A stretch of DNA of 64,000 bases from positions 186,001 to 250,000 of the forward strand of contig CAHJWI010000001.1 in the NCBI GenBank assembly GCA_903642225.1, read 5' to 3'. The DNA is from Acidobacteriaceae bacterium (GTDB lineage Bacteria; Acidobacteriota; Terriglobia; Terriglobales; Acidobacteriaceae). Every line of letters starts with the position of its first letter. The stretch's first letter is position 1. This document shows, in pieces, positions 34,285 through 44,300 of the stretch. A program made the position numbers and the translations under genes. Under the pieces are notes generated by a model that worked only from the letters and a program-made list of their open reading frames with translations, made no database searches and was not told where the DNA came from.

Positions 34285-35802
34285 TCACCAGGAGGTGGTG
34301 GTCCCACTTACATCTGGTGAATCAAGGCCTACGATGAATTGTTCCAGGGTGCCGTTGGGCAGGGTGTAGGTGCTCAGCGTGAGTGCACTGCCTTTGGCGA
34401 ACCGCACCTTGAACGTACGGAAGACCATGCCTCCGCGCAGTTCTTCTGACGTTTGTTGCACGCTGCGAACATCACCCAATGGGGCGAGGCTGGTGCTGTA
34501 GTCGTCGATGGTTTCAGCGTTGAAGTAGAAGTTCGCATTGCTTGTAAACAGTGCTGGGTCAAGATCCGCTTCCTGCAAGGAAGTCAGGATGGTTTGAGCC
34601 TGGGCTTCAGCCTGGGTCGTTGCTGCGGACGGCGCGGGTGCAGCCTGGGTGGCGGCAGCTGCCGGGGCGGCTGGGGTGCCAAGCAGAATGGATCCAACAG
34701 CCCGGGTGACCAGGCCAGCGACGCGTGCTTCTTCGTTGGTCAATGCGGCATAGCAGAGATCGTCGTCCAGAACCACTACGTTGTTCGAGACGAAGCCGCC
34801 CACCTCACCAGAGTGCGAGATGACCCGCTTGCCGGAGAGCAATCGATGCACGCTGACGCCCAGGCCATACCCACTTCCTGTACCGTCTTTTAGCCGGAAT
34901 TCTGTTTCCAGCGCGTCGTAACTCGCGGGCTTTAACAGCGTACGGTGCACGATGCTTTCATCCCAGGCGAGCAGTGTTGCCGCTGGCATGGCAAGTTCAC
35001 CGTCACCGTAGTACCAGCCCGGCGCCTCAAGGACGGCTGGCCGCAGCGGCCCAAGCGCATGGCGCTCGTAGCCGCGCACTTGTAGCCTGGCGCGGTCGGT
35101 ATCCAGGTCAAGCACGCCCTGCAGCTTTAGAGGAGTGATAACGTTCTGCCACAGGAAGTCGTGGAAGTGCTGTCCACTCGCCTTCTCAACGATGAGCGCG
35201 GCGAGCACGAAATTAGTGTTGCTGTACTGCCATCTGGTGCCCGGGTCGAAATCCAGCGGCTTGGATGCCCAAAGGTTCACCAGCGCCAGCGGATCGCCAA
35301 CCGTTGTCCAGAGTGGAATCGTGTAGTCCTGCGGTGCGTAATCGCTGTAGCCACTGGTGTGTGTCAGCAGATTTCGGATCGTGACCTCGTTTGCGCGGGT
35401 CAGGCTGGGGAACCACTTGCTCACCGCATCATCCAGCCGCAGCTTGCCGCGTTCCTGCAGCAGCAGTAAGCAGGCTGCGGTGAACTGCTTGGAAATTGAG
35501 CCGATAGGGTAGGCCATATCGGCGTTGGCCGGTACGGCTTTCGTGGTCTGCTGCGCGAGCGCGAGCTTGCCATCGACGGTGGATGCAACGCCCATGTTGC
35601 GCGGCAACACTGCCTGGCCGAATGCTTGCGCATACACAACAACGCCGCCGCGAGCGATGCCCACGGACACGCTGGGCACCTTCGTTTCGTCCATCACCTG
35701 CTTGATCGCACGATCAACTTTCTCCCGCTGCGCGGGAGCTAATGCCTGCGCGTGCAGCACACCTGAGCCGATGAGCAGCACTGCCAGTATCCAAGTCTTC
35801 AT
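34285..35802 (-). CDS. secreted serine hydrolase of the beta-lactamase/penicillin-binding family
   Basis: This 505-residue protein has a signal peptide (1-18, 'VLHA' before the cut) and a class-C beta-lactamase-type domain. The active serine is in 'SISK' (Ser102-Lys105), the Tyr-Ser-Asn motif at 193-195, and 'HSG' at 330-332. Family members include esterases, D-aminopeptidases and beta-lactamases, so the substrate is open. A C-terminal 130-residue extension is Ala-rich then beta-like. ATG 35802 has AGAGGAG about 10 bases upstream. Its stop lies 43 bases before msrA. Confidence 0.9.
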   Translation of the reverse strand: MKTWILAVLLIGSGVLHAQALAPAQREKVDRAIKQVMDETKVPSVSVGIARGGVVVYAQAFGQAVLPRNMGVASTVDGKLALAQQTTKAVPANADMAYPIGSISKQFTAACLLLLQERGKLRLDDAVSKWFPSLTRANEVTIRNLLTHTSGYSDYAPQDYTIPLWTTVGDPLALVNLWASKPLDFDPGTRWQYSNTNFVLAALIVEKASGQHFHDFLWQNVITPLKLQGVLDLDTDRARLQVRGYERHALGPLRPAVLEAPGWYYGDGELAMPAATLLAWDESIVHRTLLKPASYDALETEFRLKDGTGSGYGLGVSVHRLLSGKRVISHSGEVGGFVSNNVVVLDDDLCYAALTNEEARVAGLVTRAVGSILLGTPAAPAAAATQAAPAPSAATTQAEAQAQTILTSLQEADLDPALFTSNANFYFNAETIDDYSTSLAPLGDVRSVQQTSEELRGGMVFRTFKVRFAKGSALTLSTYTLPNGTLEQFIVGLDSPDVSGTTTSW

Positions 35803-35823
35803 CCAGCACTCCTCTTGTCCCGA

Positions 35824-35836
35824 CTGTACTGTACAG
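35824..35836. promoter_or_regulatory. 13-base palindrome in a divergent promoter region
   Basis: CTGTAC-T-GTACAG is a perfect palindrome with a single central base, 22 bases before the serine hydrolase start and about 68 bases before the divergent flavoprotein gene. Its size and position suit a dimeric repressor such as a BlaI/PadR-type protein, but no such gene is nearby. Confidence 0.4.
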
Positions 35837-35903
35837 GCACCTGCACCCGGGGTTTGGTCCCAGCGCACCATGCCCTGCTGCTCAGATGAAACAATAGCCG
35901 TGT

Positions 35904-37145
35904 ATGCAACCGAACTTCGACGTGATTATTGTTGGCGGTGGACCTGCCGGTGCCACTGCTGGATACAGGCTGGGCCTGGCTGGTGCAAAGGTACTGCTGC
36001 TGGACAAGGCCACTGCGTTTCCGCGAGACAAGCCGTGCGGCGGCGGTCTGAGTGCACGCCTGCTTGATCGCTTTCCGTATGTGCGTGAGTTTCTGCAAGC
36101 CGGCGAGGTCCCCGTCAACCCCGTCTCCCGTGTGCACCTTGAATCCCCGGACGGCACGCGTGTGACCTACCAGCAAGGCGAGCCGATCCTGTACCTGATC
36201 CGCCGGTGGGAGTTCGACGCCGCGCTGCTTCGGCGTGCACAGCAGGTGTGCACCGTGCGCACCGGGGTGATGGTGCGCAAGTGCATGGTGCTGCCCAGCC
36301 ACGTGGAACTTGAGAGCACAACGGGCGAGGTCTTTTCAGCCCCAATGGTCATCGGTGCGGATTCCGCAAATTCGGTGATCGCGCGGCACACCGGCCTGCG
36401 CAGCGAGGCGGCGCACAAGGAATATGCCGTCGACATGATGGAAGAAACGACGTACGACCGGCTGCAGGTGGCGGACCGCGATGCGATCTACCTGTTCCTC
36501 ACGCTGACGCAGACCTTTGGGTATGGCTACATCTTCCCCAAAACGGAGCACCTGAACCTCGGCTTTGGCTGCAAGCTGGACTGGTATCTGTCGGCCCTGC
36601 GCGGCAAGGGTAAGGAGCACCATGCGGAATGGGTCGATGTTTTGAAGGCCAAAGGTGATGTGACGGGGGAGACGAACCGTGACTGCTACAAGGCCTTCCC
36701 GATTCCGGTGAGTGGGCCTTTGCAGCGGACGGTGACGGATCGAGTGATGTTGGCCGGGGATGCGGGAGGGTTTGTGAATGCTTTTACCGCAGAGGGCATC
36801 TTTTATGCGATGGCATCCGGATCTCTGGCGGCGGATGCTGCGCTGGAGGCGATTCGTTCCGGCAACTACGATGCCAAGTCACTGTCGAGTTACGAGCGAG
36901 CGTGGCAGCGGGAGATCGGCGGCGACCTGGCCCACTCAGTGGAGATCCAGCACCGGCTGTTCAACGGCAGCGGACGCATGGATTCGCTGGTGCGAAATGC
37001 TTCGCGCGATCCGGAGCTGTTGCGGTTGATCATCGGGTACAGCATGGGCGCATCAACCTATGAAGAGCTGCGAAGCCACATGGTGCGGTCAACGGTCCCC
37101 ATCTGGGTGTGGGGCAAGATGAAGGCAGCAGTGGGCCTGCGATAA
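35904..37145 (+). CDS. FAD-dependent oxidoreductase, geranylgeranyl reductase-like
   Basis: This 413-residue flavoprotein opens with the dinucleotide motif 'VIIVGGGPAGATAGYRL' (glycines at 11-16) and has the second FAD motif 'VMLAGDAGGFVNAFTAEGI' near residue 280. The 'FPRDKPCGGGLSARLL' segment is typical of the geranylgeranyl reductase family, which reduces isoprenoid double bonds. The substrate is unknown; menaquinone or lipid side chains are possible. ATG at 35904. It is followed directly by a strong bidirectional terminator. Confidence 0.88.
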   Translation: MQPNFDVIIVGGGPAGATAGYRLGLAGAKVLLLDKATAFPRDKPCGGGLSARLLDRFPYVREFLQAGEVPVNPVSRVHLESPDGTRVTYQQGEPILYLIRRWEFDAALLRRAQQVCTVRTGVMVRKCMVLPSHVELESTTGEVFSAPMVIGADSANSVIARHTGLRSEAAHKEYAVDMMEETTYDRLQVADRDAIYLFLTLTQTFGYGYIFPKTEHLNLGFGCKLDWYLSALRGKGKEHHAEWVDVLKAKGDVTGETNRDCYKAFPIPVSGPLQRTVTDRVMLAGDAGGFVNAFTAEGIFYAMASGSLAADAALEAIRSGNYDAKSLSSYERAWQREIGGDLAHSVEIQHRLFNGSGRMDSLVRNASRDPELLRLIIGYSMGASTYEELRSHMVRSTVPIWVWGKMKAAVGLR

Positions 37146-37170
37146 ACTCCGAACGCGGAGGGTGTAAGTA

Positions 37171-37207
37171 AACAAAAAGGGCCGGCGCTGAGCGCCGGCC
37201 CTCTCTG
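37171..37207. terminator. strong bidirectional Rho-independent terminator
   Basis: A perfect 12-base stem AGGGCCGGCGCT / AGCGCCGGCCCT with a single-base loop, preceded by AAAAA and followed by CTCT. Read on the minus strand it ends in TTTTTG, the best U-tract in the window. Confidence 0.9.
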
Positions 37208-37227
37208 CTGCTGCATTGAGGAACGGG

Positions 37228-40200
37228 TTAGAAATTGATCTTCCCAGCGAACTGCAGGAAGCGTCGTTCATCTGCGACACCACCCACACCGCCTTTGGAG
37301 GCGATGATCTGGGGGTTCTCCCCGCCGGGGCCGTATGTTCCTGCTCCGGCCGAGTAGTTAGCTGCATCCAGCAGAGACTCCTGAATGTAAAGGTTATGGT
37401 GGTTGGTGAGGTCAAAGGCCTCCGCACGAAGCTCGAGGTTGACGCGTTCGTAAATGGGGAAGGTCTTGGAGACGGACGCGTTGATGTTGTAAGCACCTGG
37501 ACCGCGGAAATCATTTCGTGCGGTCATAGTCGAAGGGTAAGGTCCGAGATCGGCAACGCCACCCGTGTAGTCACCAATAGCAAGAGCAGGGTTACCGAAA
37601 GGGGAGTCAACGGGCAACGTGCTTGCACCACTAATAACGTACTGATTGCCGTTGCTGTCGGTTCCATTCGGGATGGATTTGAAGTGATGCTGAAAGGTAG
37701 GACTGGAGGGGTTGTAGCGAACCAGGCCGTAGAGGCTACCGTTGTAGATGTTTGTAGAATCCGTAATGGTGAACGGTGTTCCGGTACGAGCGGTAAAGAT
37801 ACCCGTAATCTCGAAGCCGCTGACGAGTTGGGCGAAGTATCCACCCTTATCCTTGAAGAATGTGGGTGTGCGGTAAATTGGAGCGATAACAATGCGGTGC
37901 TTTATATCGAAGTCCGAGTTGCCGTGGTCGAGAGCTGGCGCAAACGAGTTCATGTAGCCTAGGCCTCCGATGTTATTGCCTACGCCGGAGTCAGAGAACG
38001 TGGAAGAGAGATCGTCAAGGGAGTGTGCGTAGGTGTAGTTGGCGACAACTGATAGACCGGTATGGTGGATGTCGTTCGTGGTGAACTGAACGTTTACCGC
38101 GTTGTAATAGCTGTCACCATTTGAGCCGCGGTTATTGTCATTAGAAAATTTGGGATTGTTAAAAGTTAACGCCTGTTTGCCGCTTACCGGATCGGTAATT
38201 GGGTCGCCGAGGTACAAATTTCCCATGCCGTTAATGTTGTAGTTTTTAATGTCGTACAAATGAATTCCGCGGGCTCCGTTGTAGCTCAGGCTGACGAATG
38301 TGCCACGGCCAATTTGCTGGTCGATAGATAATGAGTGGAACTGCGTCTGCGCGGTTTTGATGTCCTGGTCGACGTGGCGCAGGCTGGTAGGCGGCAGTGG
38401 GACGGAACCGGTACCGACGAGCGGGCCGGAGTTGCTGTTGGTGACCGTATATTGCTGAGCGGCAGTACTCGTCAACACAACGACGGCATAGTTGGGCGGA
38501 TTTTGAATCACATTGAAGGTCACGTTGCCGAAGTTGCGCTCGTACGAAATGCCATAACCGCCGCGTAGCGATGTCTTGCCGTTCCCGAATACATCAAACG
38601 CGAAACCGACGCGTGGGGAAACGGTTCCGTAGGAGGGATTCCAAAGCTTCCTGATCGGACTGTTGGGCGTCGTAAGTACGCTGCCGGAACGAACCTGCGC
38701 GGGAGTAGAACTGCCGGAGCCATAGTAGAAGTTCGAGTCTAGGTTCTGGTTATTGTTGTGCTGCACACCGTAGTACTCATAACGAAGGCCGTAGTTGACG
38801 GTAAGGGTTGGCGTGAGCTTGTACTGATCCTGCCCATACACGGCCCAGTCGTGAAAGCGGTCCGACCGTGCAAACGAGGGCGCCGTTGCAGGGAGGGTGA
38901 TCGTGCATGCTGCTGTTTGGGTGAGGACGCGCGTGTATGGATTGCGAGCACACGGCGTAGCGCCATGGGGATCTACGGCGGCCGTAAACACTGCTATATT
39001 GCCGGTGTCCAACGCTTTCAAACTGTTCGAGGCATTCGATCCGAACTGCTCGATAGCCTGTGCATAAGCACCGAATTGGATGTTTTCCTGAATGTAAAGT
39101 ACTTGGCCACCAGCTTGAAATTGATGCTTTCCACGCAAGTAGTTCACGTCCTGGTTGTATTGAATGGTGTTCTGCGGACCGCCGAATGGCTTGGTGCCTG
39201 TGGATCCGGGTGCTTGAAGGGACTGGTGAGTGACTGGATCCTTCGCCGCAGCAAAGGAGATGGTTGGAACGTTCAGGTATGCCGCATTAAATGTGGTGGG
39301 CTGGGCGGTACGGCTAAAGCTGAGACGACCAAGGGTGGAGAGCGAAGCATTAAACTCGTGCGCGGCACTCAGCAGATATGCCGTTGCTTTGTTCGCTCCC
39401 CCGGTGTTGTATTGGCTGTAGGCCGAATACGAAGCTGCTCCTAGGAAATCCGTTTCGTTGTAGTTCACATAACGAAAGAAGACCTGGGTTTTGGGGCCAT
39501 AGTTGTAGTCCACGCGCCCAAAGATGTTGTAGGTGTTCTGTGGCAAGCCACCACCAGCATCAGATGGGACCGTGTACGACACCTTGTTGAAGACAGGAAG
39601 CGAGCCAGGCAGATTGTTATAGAGAAGCCCGGTTGTCGTGTTCGCTCCAGTCGGCCCACCCGCCTCAGCATTGGTGGTAGTGCTAAGAACATTGTAAGTA
39701 GGCGTACCAGCGAAAGCGGTGTAGAAGGCCTGGACGTTTGCCGGAGCGACGGCGATAAACTCCGGCGCGACAACAGAAGCGACCTGGCTCGCCGAGCTGC
39801 GAACACGGGTAAATTCTGTCGCCCCGCTGAAGAACAGCTTGTCTTTAATGATGGGTCCGTTGACGATGCCGCCGAACTGATTACGAACATATTTGCCACG
39901 TTCCACACTGTTTTGTGCGTTAGCTACAGTGTTCGCGGTAGTGGCAGAGATGCGGTTGTATTCCCAGGCGCGGCCGTGGATGGCGTTGGTGCCGGCGACT
40001 GTCGCGACGGAGACAACGCCACCGGACGCGCGGCCGTATTCCGGCGAGAAGTTGTTTGTAATGATCCGATACTCCTGCACGGCATCAAGCAGAACCGGAA
40101 CGCCGACGGCGTCGCTGAACACACCGATATTTTCCACGCCGTCTAGCAAGATCTCCGTACCCGAGGTACGTGCACCGTTGAGCCCGAAGCCGACGCCGTG

Positions 40201-40770
40201 CGTCTGATTATTCTGGTTCAGCCCATTAGAAGCGCTAGCGTCGCCGTTGCTGACGTTACCGGAGAGGGCGACAAAATCGTAGGGATTACGAGTGAGCGAC
40301 GGGAGCTGAGTGATTTGTGCCTGGCTGATAACCTGGCTGATCTCCGGCGAGCTCGTATTCACGACAGCTGTCTCGCCGGCTGCCACCTCGACAGTTGTGT
40401 TGCTGCTGCCAACGGGCAGCTTGGGATCGATGGTGTAGCGACCGCCAACGTTAACGACGACGGTCACTTCGTAGGTCTCGAAGCCCGCGCTCGCGGCGGA
40501 CACCTTGTAGGTGCCTGGCTCTAGATTCGTGAAAGCGTACGCGCCGGCGCTGGTAGTCTTCACCGTACGGGCGGAGTTGGTGCCGGTGTTTGTGATGGTG
40601 ACCGAGGATGCCGGGAGGACCGCACCGGTGCTGTCAACAACTGTTCCGGAGACTTCGCCAGACGCCTGGGCGTAGATCACGCTGGGCACCATGACGCAGG
40701 TGGCAGCGGCTGCGAGAGCAAGGGATACTTTGGGCAATGCGGCGTGGAGCGTGAAAAGCTTTCGCGTCAC
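37228..40770 (-). CDS. Oar-like TonB-dependent outer-membrane receptor
   Basis: This protein of about 1180 residues has a signal peptide (cleavage near 'VIYA'), a carboxypeptidase-regulatory-like domain ('GEVSGTVVDSTGAVLPASSVTI', about 33-115), a plug-like region with 'GARTSGTEILLDGVENIG', and a long barrel ending in aromatic 'FAGKINF'. Such receptors import large or rare compounds in Acidobacteria. GTG start at 40770, with AAGAGGAAA seven bases upstream, is chosen over ATG 40809 because it gives a good signal peptide. Confidence 0.9.
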   Translation of the reverse strand: MTRKLFTLHAALPKVSLALAAAATCVMVPSVIYAQASGEVSGTVVDSTGAVLPASSVTITNTGTNSARTVKTTSAGAYAFTNLEPGTYKVSAASAGFETYEVTVVVNVGGRYTIDPKLPVGSSNTTVEVAAGETAVVNTSSPEISQVISQAQITQLPSLTRNPYDFVALSGNVSNGDASASNGLNQNNQTHGVGFGLNGARTSGTEILLDGVENIGVFSDAVGVPVLLDAVQEYRIITNNFSPEYGRASGGVVSVATVAGTNAIHGRAWEYNRISATTANTVANAQNSVERGKYVRNQFGGIVNGPIIKDKLFFSGATEFTRVRSSASQVASVVAPEFIAVAPANVQAFYTAFAGTPTYNVLSTTTNAEAGGPTGANTTTGLLYNNLPGSLPVFNKVSYTVPSDAGGGLPQNTYNIFGRVDYNYGPKTQVFFRYVNYNETDFLGAASYSAYSQYNTGGANKATAYLLSAAHEFNASLSTLGRLSFSRTAQPTTFNAAYLNVPTISFAAAKDPVTHQSLQAPGSTGTKPFGGPQNTIQYNQDVNYLRGKHQFQAGGQVLYIQENIQFGAYAQAIEQFGSNASNSLKALDTGNIAVFTAAVDPHGATPCARNPYTRVLTQTAACTITLPATAPSFARSDRFHDWAVYGQDQYKLTPTLTVNYGLRYEYYGVQHNNNQNLDSNFYYGSGSSTPAQVRSGSVLTTPNSPIRKLWNPSYGTVSPRVGFAFDVFGNGKTSLRGGYGISYERNFGNVTFNVIQNPPNYAVVVLTSTAAQQYTVTNSNSGPLVGTGSVPLPPTSLRHVDQDIKTAQTQFHSLSIDQQIGRGTFVSLSYNGARGIHLYDIKNYNINGMGNLYLGDPITDPVSGKQALTFNNPKFSNDNNRGSNGDSYYNAVNVQFTTNDIHHTGLSVVANYTYAHSLDDLSSTFSDSGVGNNIGGLGYMNSFAPALDHGNSDFDIKHRIVIAPIYRTPTFFKDKGGYFAQLVSGFEITGIFTARTGTPFTITDSTNIYNGSLYGLVRYNPSSPTFQHHFKSIPNGTDSNGNQYVISGASTLPVDSPFGNPALAIGDYTGGVADLGPYPSTMTARNDFRGPGAYNINASVSKTFPIYERVNLELRAEAFDLTNHHNLYIQESLLDAANYSAGAGTYGPGGENPQIIASKGGVGGVADERRFLQFAGKINF

Positions 40771-40908
40771 AGATTTCCTCTTTGGATGTGGGCTGATAGT
40801 ACGAGGCATGCATGCACTTTGCTTGCCAAACGGAACTTGCCACTTGGGGCTGACTTTTGTGGAGAAATAGGCGTATCGTTGCCGGGGCGCCAAACCTTGA
40901 TTCCTGTT

Positions 40909-40928
40909 GTCTATGCTTTTTCATAGAC
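40909..40928. repeat. inverted repeat upstream of the Oar receptor gene
   Basis: GTCTATG (40909-40915) and CATAGAC (40922-40928) are perfectly complementary with a six-base pyrimidine loop. It lies about 140 bases upstream of the receptor start and could be an operator or an RNA hairpin. Confidence 0.5.
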
Positions 40929-41255
40929 GTCCGATGAATTTGTTCTGAAAATGAACACACAAAAAACTCGCTCGGCGGCAATTTCGGAATTAGGTTTGTC
41001 TTCGAAGCTGCTCGTGAGTTGCTCGTCCCATTTAAATCCGGCTTCCTAAACTGTTCATCCATTGGAGCGGGTGCGGATGACAGGCAGACTGCGGCATCAG
41101 CAGCCAACGTTTACCGCTCGCACATGCCTCCTGCCTGTGTGAGTTTTAGTGCTGCCTCTTTTGTGAAAAGAAGTTGGGCATACATATCTGCCAGCAAGAT
41201 CTCGACAAAGCGATGGATTTAAGCAGGGGAGCTTAGTAGCTTTGCTGGACACACG

Positions 41256-41288
41256 CAAAAAGGGACGAGCCCGGAGGCCCGTCCCTTC
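41256..41288 (-). terminator. terminator of the second receptor gene
   Basis: The stem AGGGACG / CGTCCCT flanks a 12-base GC-rich loop. On the minus strand the U-tract TTTTTG follows. The receptor stop codon lies 20 bases upstream. Confidence 0.85.
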
Positions 41289-41307
41289 TGCTGTTAAGTT
41301 GCGGGGC

Positions 41308-44300
41308 TTAGAAGTTCAGCTTGAGCTGGAACTCCGTGCTTCGGGCTCCACCCTGGTTGAAGGTACCTGAACCGCGCTGGACGCGATTGCTGTTCACCGC
41401 TTCGTAGTTGTTGAGACCAGTCAAGTAACCTGTCTGATCGTTCGTAGTCCCACCGGCGCTGGCGGTATTCAGGAGGACTCCTGAGTTGTCATTGTTGAAG
41501 TTGGCCAGATTTGCCACATTGTAAAAGACGATGGCGGGCTCAAGCGACAGACCTTCGCGATATTTCGCAAGAGGAATCGGGTATGAGAAGCTGATGTCGA
41601 AGGTGCGGAAAGCCGGATTCGCAAGGGCAGAAGCCTGTGGCAGTTGGCTGACCTGCTTGATGTTGGCACCAATCTGGGCAAGCTGCGTTGGGGTAAACAA
41701 GCCAGCGCTAACGAGCGCCTGACCTGCGGGGGTGAGCTGGCCTGCGTAAGTGTTATTAAAGCTTGCGATGTAGCTGCCCAAATTACCCGGAGTGATGCGA
41801 TGCATGTAGTTTCCGGGATTCGTACCGGGAGCTAGATCACCTGCGGTGCCGTCACCCGTGATGTCGGAGGTGAAAATGCCTCCAGTAGCAACGGTGTTGT
41901 CGAGCGTAAGTGTAGTCGGGGCCGCCGAGTAGAAATGACCGATGAGGCCAACACGCGGACCGTACTTAAGGTTGAGGGAGCCGCCAAAGTTAATCTCATT
42001 TTTGTGATCAAGACCGGCGCGACCGATATAGCGGGTTGGGTCGTCGTTGTCCCAAGAGCCAGCGCTAAAGAACTGGTCTGAGCCTCCGCCTGAAGAGGAC
42101 ACGATGCGAGAGAGGCTGTATGAAACCTGGATGTTCGCGGAGGCGATACCAGGTGCCGGGTGCTGCGCGACCTGATGAAAAACAACTTGGAGAGCGTCAT
42201 AGCCTGAACGCCCAATCGGCAGAAGGAACTCACCGTTGCCCAGCCCAGGGTTTGCACCTGCAAAAGCGGCAACCCGCTTGCCAGTGTAAGCGGCTGCGTA
42301 GCCGGAGTTGTACTGGTTACCTGAGTCGAGACCCTGCCCTGCGAAGGTTGCGAGAACGGCTCCCTGGCCAATGGCGCATGAGACCTGCGCTTGAGTGCTT
42401 GAGGCACCTGCGCAAGCGGCATAACGACCAGCAGTCGCTGCGATTGCAGCCTGAGCTGCAGCCACATTCAGGAATCGGGCAGCACCGATGTGGTTGACAT
42501 CGACGGCCTGAGCGACGTGGATGCTGGCGTTGTGGACATAATCGGCACTAATCACGGCACCTTTGAAGAGCTCGTGCTGGATGCCAAAGTTGAACTGCTC
42601 CGAGTAGGGAGTGCGATAGATAGGGGCATAACCGCCAACGCTGCCACCACTGCCGCCATTGTTTGTGAGAGTTTCGCCGATGAAGCCACCGTTGGGGCCG
42701 ATGGCATTTTGTGCCGTGGTTGCCTGGTACTGTTGCTGCAACGCGACAATGTTCTTTGCAGAACTGCCGAGGGAGCTATTACAGACGGTGTTGATGTCTG
42801 TGCCGTTTACGCTGGTGACGTTGGTGCCGTCTGCATAGCTGAAGGTGAAAGCACCATATGCATTGCACAAGGCAGCATCATTGAAGAATGCACCCTGGCG
42901 AATGAAATTGGTTCGGGCGTTAGTGGTGTTGTTGAAGACATCTCCTTCGACAAATAGACCGATGCCGCCACGTAGGACGGTTTTGCCGTTGCCAGGGAGA
43001 GCATAGACAAAGCTGACCTGAGGCGAAAAGTTCGCGTACGGCTGGTGGACGTGCGTCTGGGTAAAGCGCGAGTCAAACAGTGAAAGCAGGGGGGTATTCG
43101 CCGTAGTGCCAGCTCCGCAGGGCGATGCAGACACGGAATTAAGGTCAACCTCACCACAGGTGGGAAGAAGTAGGTCCTGGTTGGCGCGGTCGGTATCGAC
43201 ACTCCAGCGGACACCCGCGTTGAAGGTGAAGTTGGGTGTGATCTTCCAGCTATCCTGAACATAGGCACCTTGGCGCCAGTCTTCAACGCCGCCGCCTGGC
43301 AGGTTGAAGCCGTTCTTCTCAGTGAAATACCCCTGACCGTTGCCGGTGATGAGCCCGTTGGCGTGATACCCGTTAAGTGGGTCGTTGGGGCAGGTAGGAC
43401 CGCCGACAACATTGTTACAACCGAAGCCTAGCGGATTGTTTTCTGAAACAACGCCGGTAAGCAGCGATGCCGAGCTAATGGACACGCGCGGGCTGAGGCC
43501 GAAGAAGCTGGCGAAACCTCCGCCAAGAATGCGGTTGATGCTGTATCCATAACGCAGGTTATGGCGGCCCCTAGACCAACTGCCGTCATAACGGAACTGT
43601 TTGTCCGACTGGAAGGTACCTTGAGGCGCCAGGTAGTTGGGACCGGAGTAGAGGTGCTGCGCCGAGTAGTAGAACGTGACGCCATCGCCGCCGACCGCTG
43701 ATGCAGGCAGGCCGTTGTAGATCGAAGTGTTTCCGTTAGTCTGGTCGCTGATCAGGTTGTGGAATTTTTCGTAGCTGCCACGAAACGAATGGGTGAACTT
43801 ACCGGTAGCAAAATCTGCACCGCCAGCAATGCCGGGAGTGTTGTCGCGGTTCGCATAGAGCCAGTAGCCGTCTCCGAAGTTTGAGGTAATGGCATTCACG
43901 TTATAGTTGGCACGGGCGAAGAAGTGGACTCCCTTGGGTCCGTTGTAGTCTAGACGCACAACTGAGTAAGTCTCACGGTACGGCGTGCCGATGAGAGGGT
44001 TGGCCTGCTGAATCGCGGTAAATAGCCCGCCGCTACCCGTGGTAACGGGGCTAACGGCTGAACTGTCCTGCTTGATACGTTCGGAGTTTCCGAAAAAGAA
44101 CAGCTTGTCTTTAATAATTGGTCCGCCGACAGAGCCGCCGAACTGGTTGCGTTGAAATTGGGGGTCCTGGCCGTTCTGTGCGCGCGCAAAGAGTGCGCGG
44201 TGATCCTGAAAGTTGTAAAACGCTTGGCCATGAATAGCATTGGTGCCACTGGTAGTGGCGACAAGGACCTGGCCGGTGGAGGTCACTTCACCAGAGACGT

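Larger units (their letters stand above)
40771..41307. other. 537-base intergenic region between two receptor genes
   Basis: No gene is convincing; a 67-codon plus-strand frame at 41019-41222 has no protein-like features. The region holds the hairpin at 40909-40928, the terminator of the second receptor at 41256-41288, and must contain the promoter of the first receptor on the minus strand. A weak candidate is TTGGCG followed after 17 bases by CTATTT, upstream of 40809. Confidence 0.5.

Noticed and set aside
41019-41222. A 67-codon plus-strand frame between the two receptors
   Set aside because: No Shine-Dalgarno, no fold and ordinary intergenic composition.
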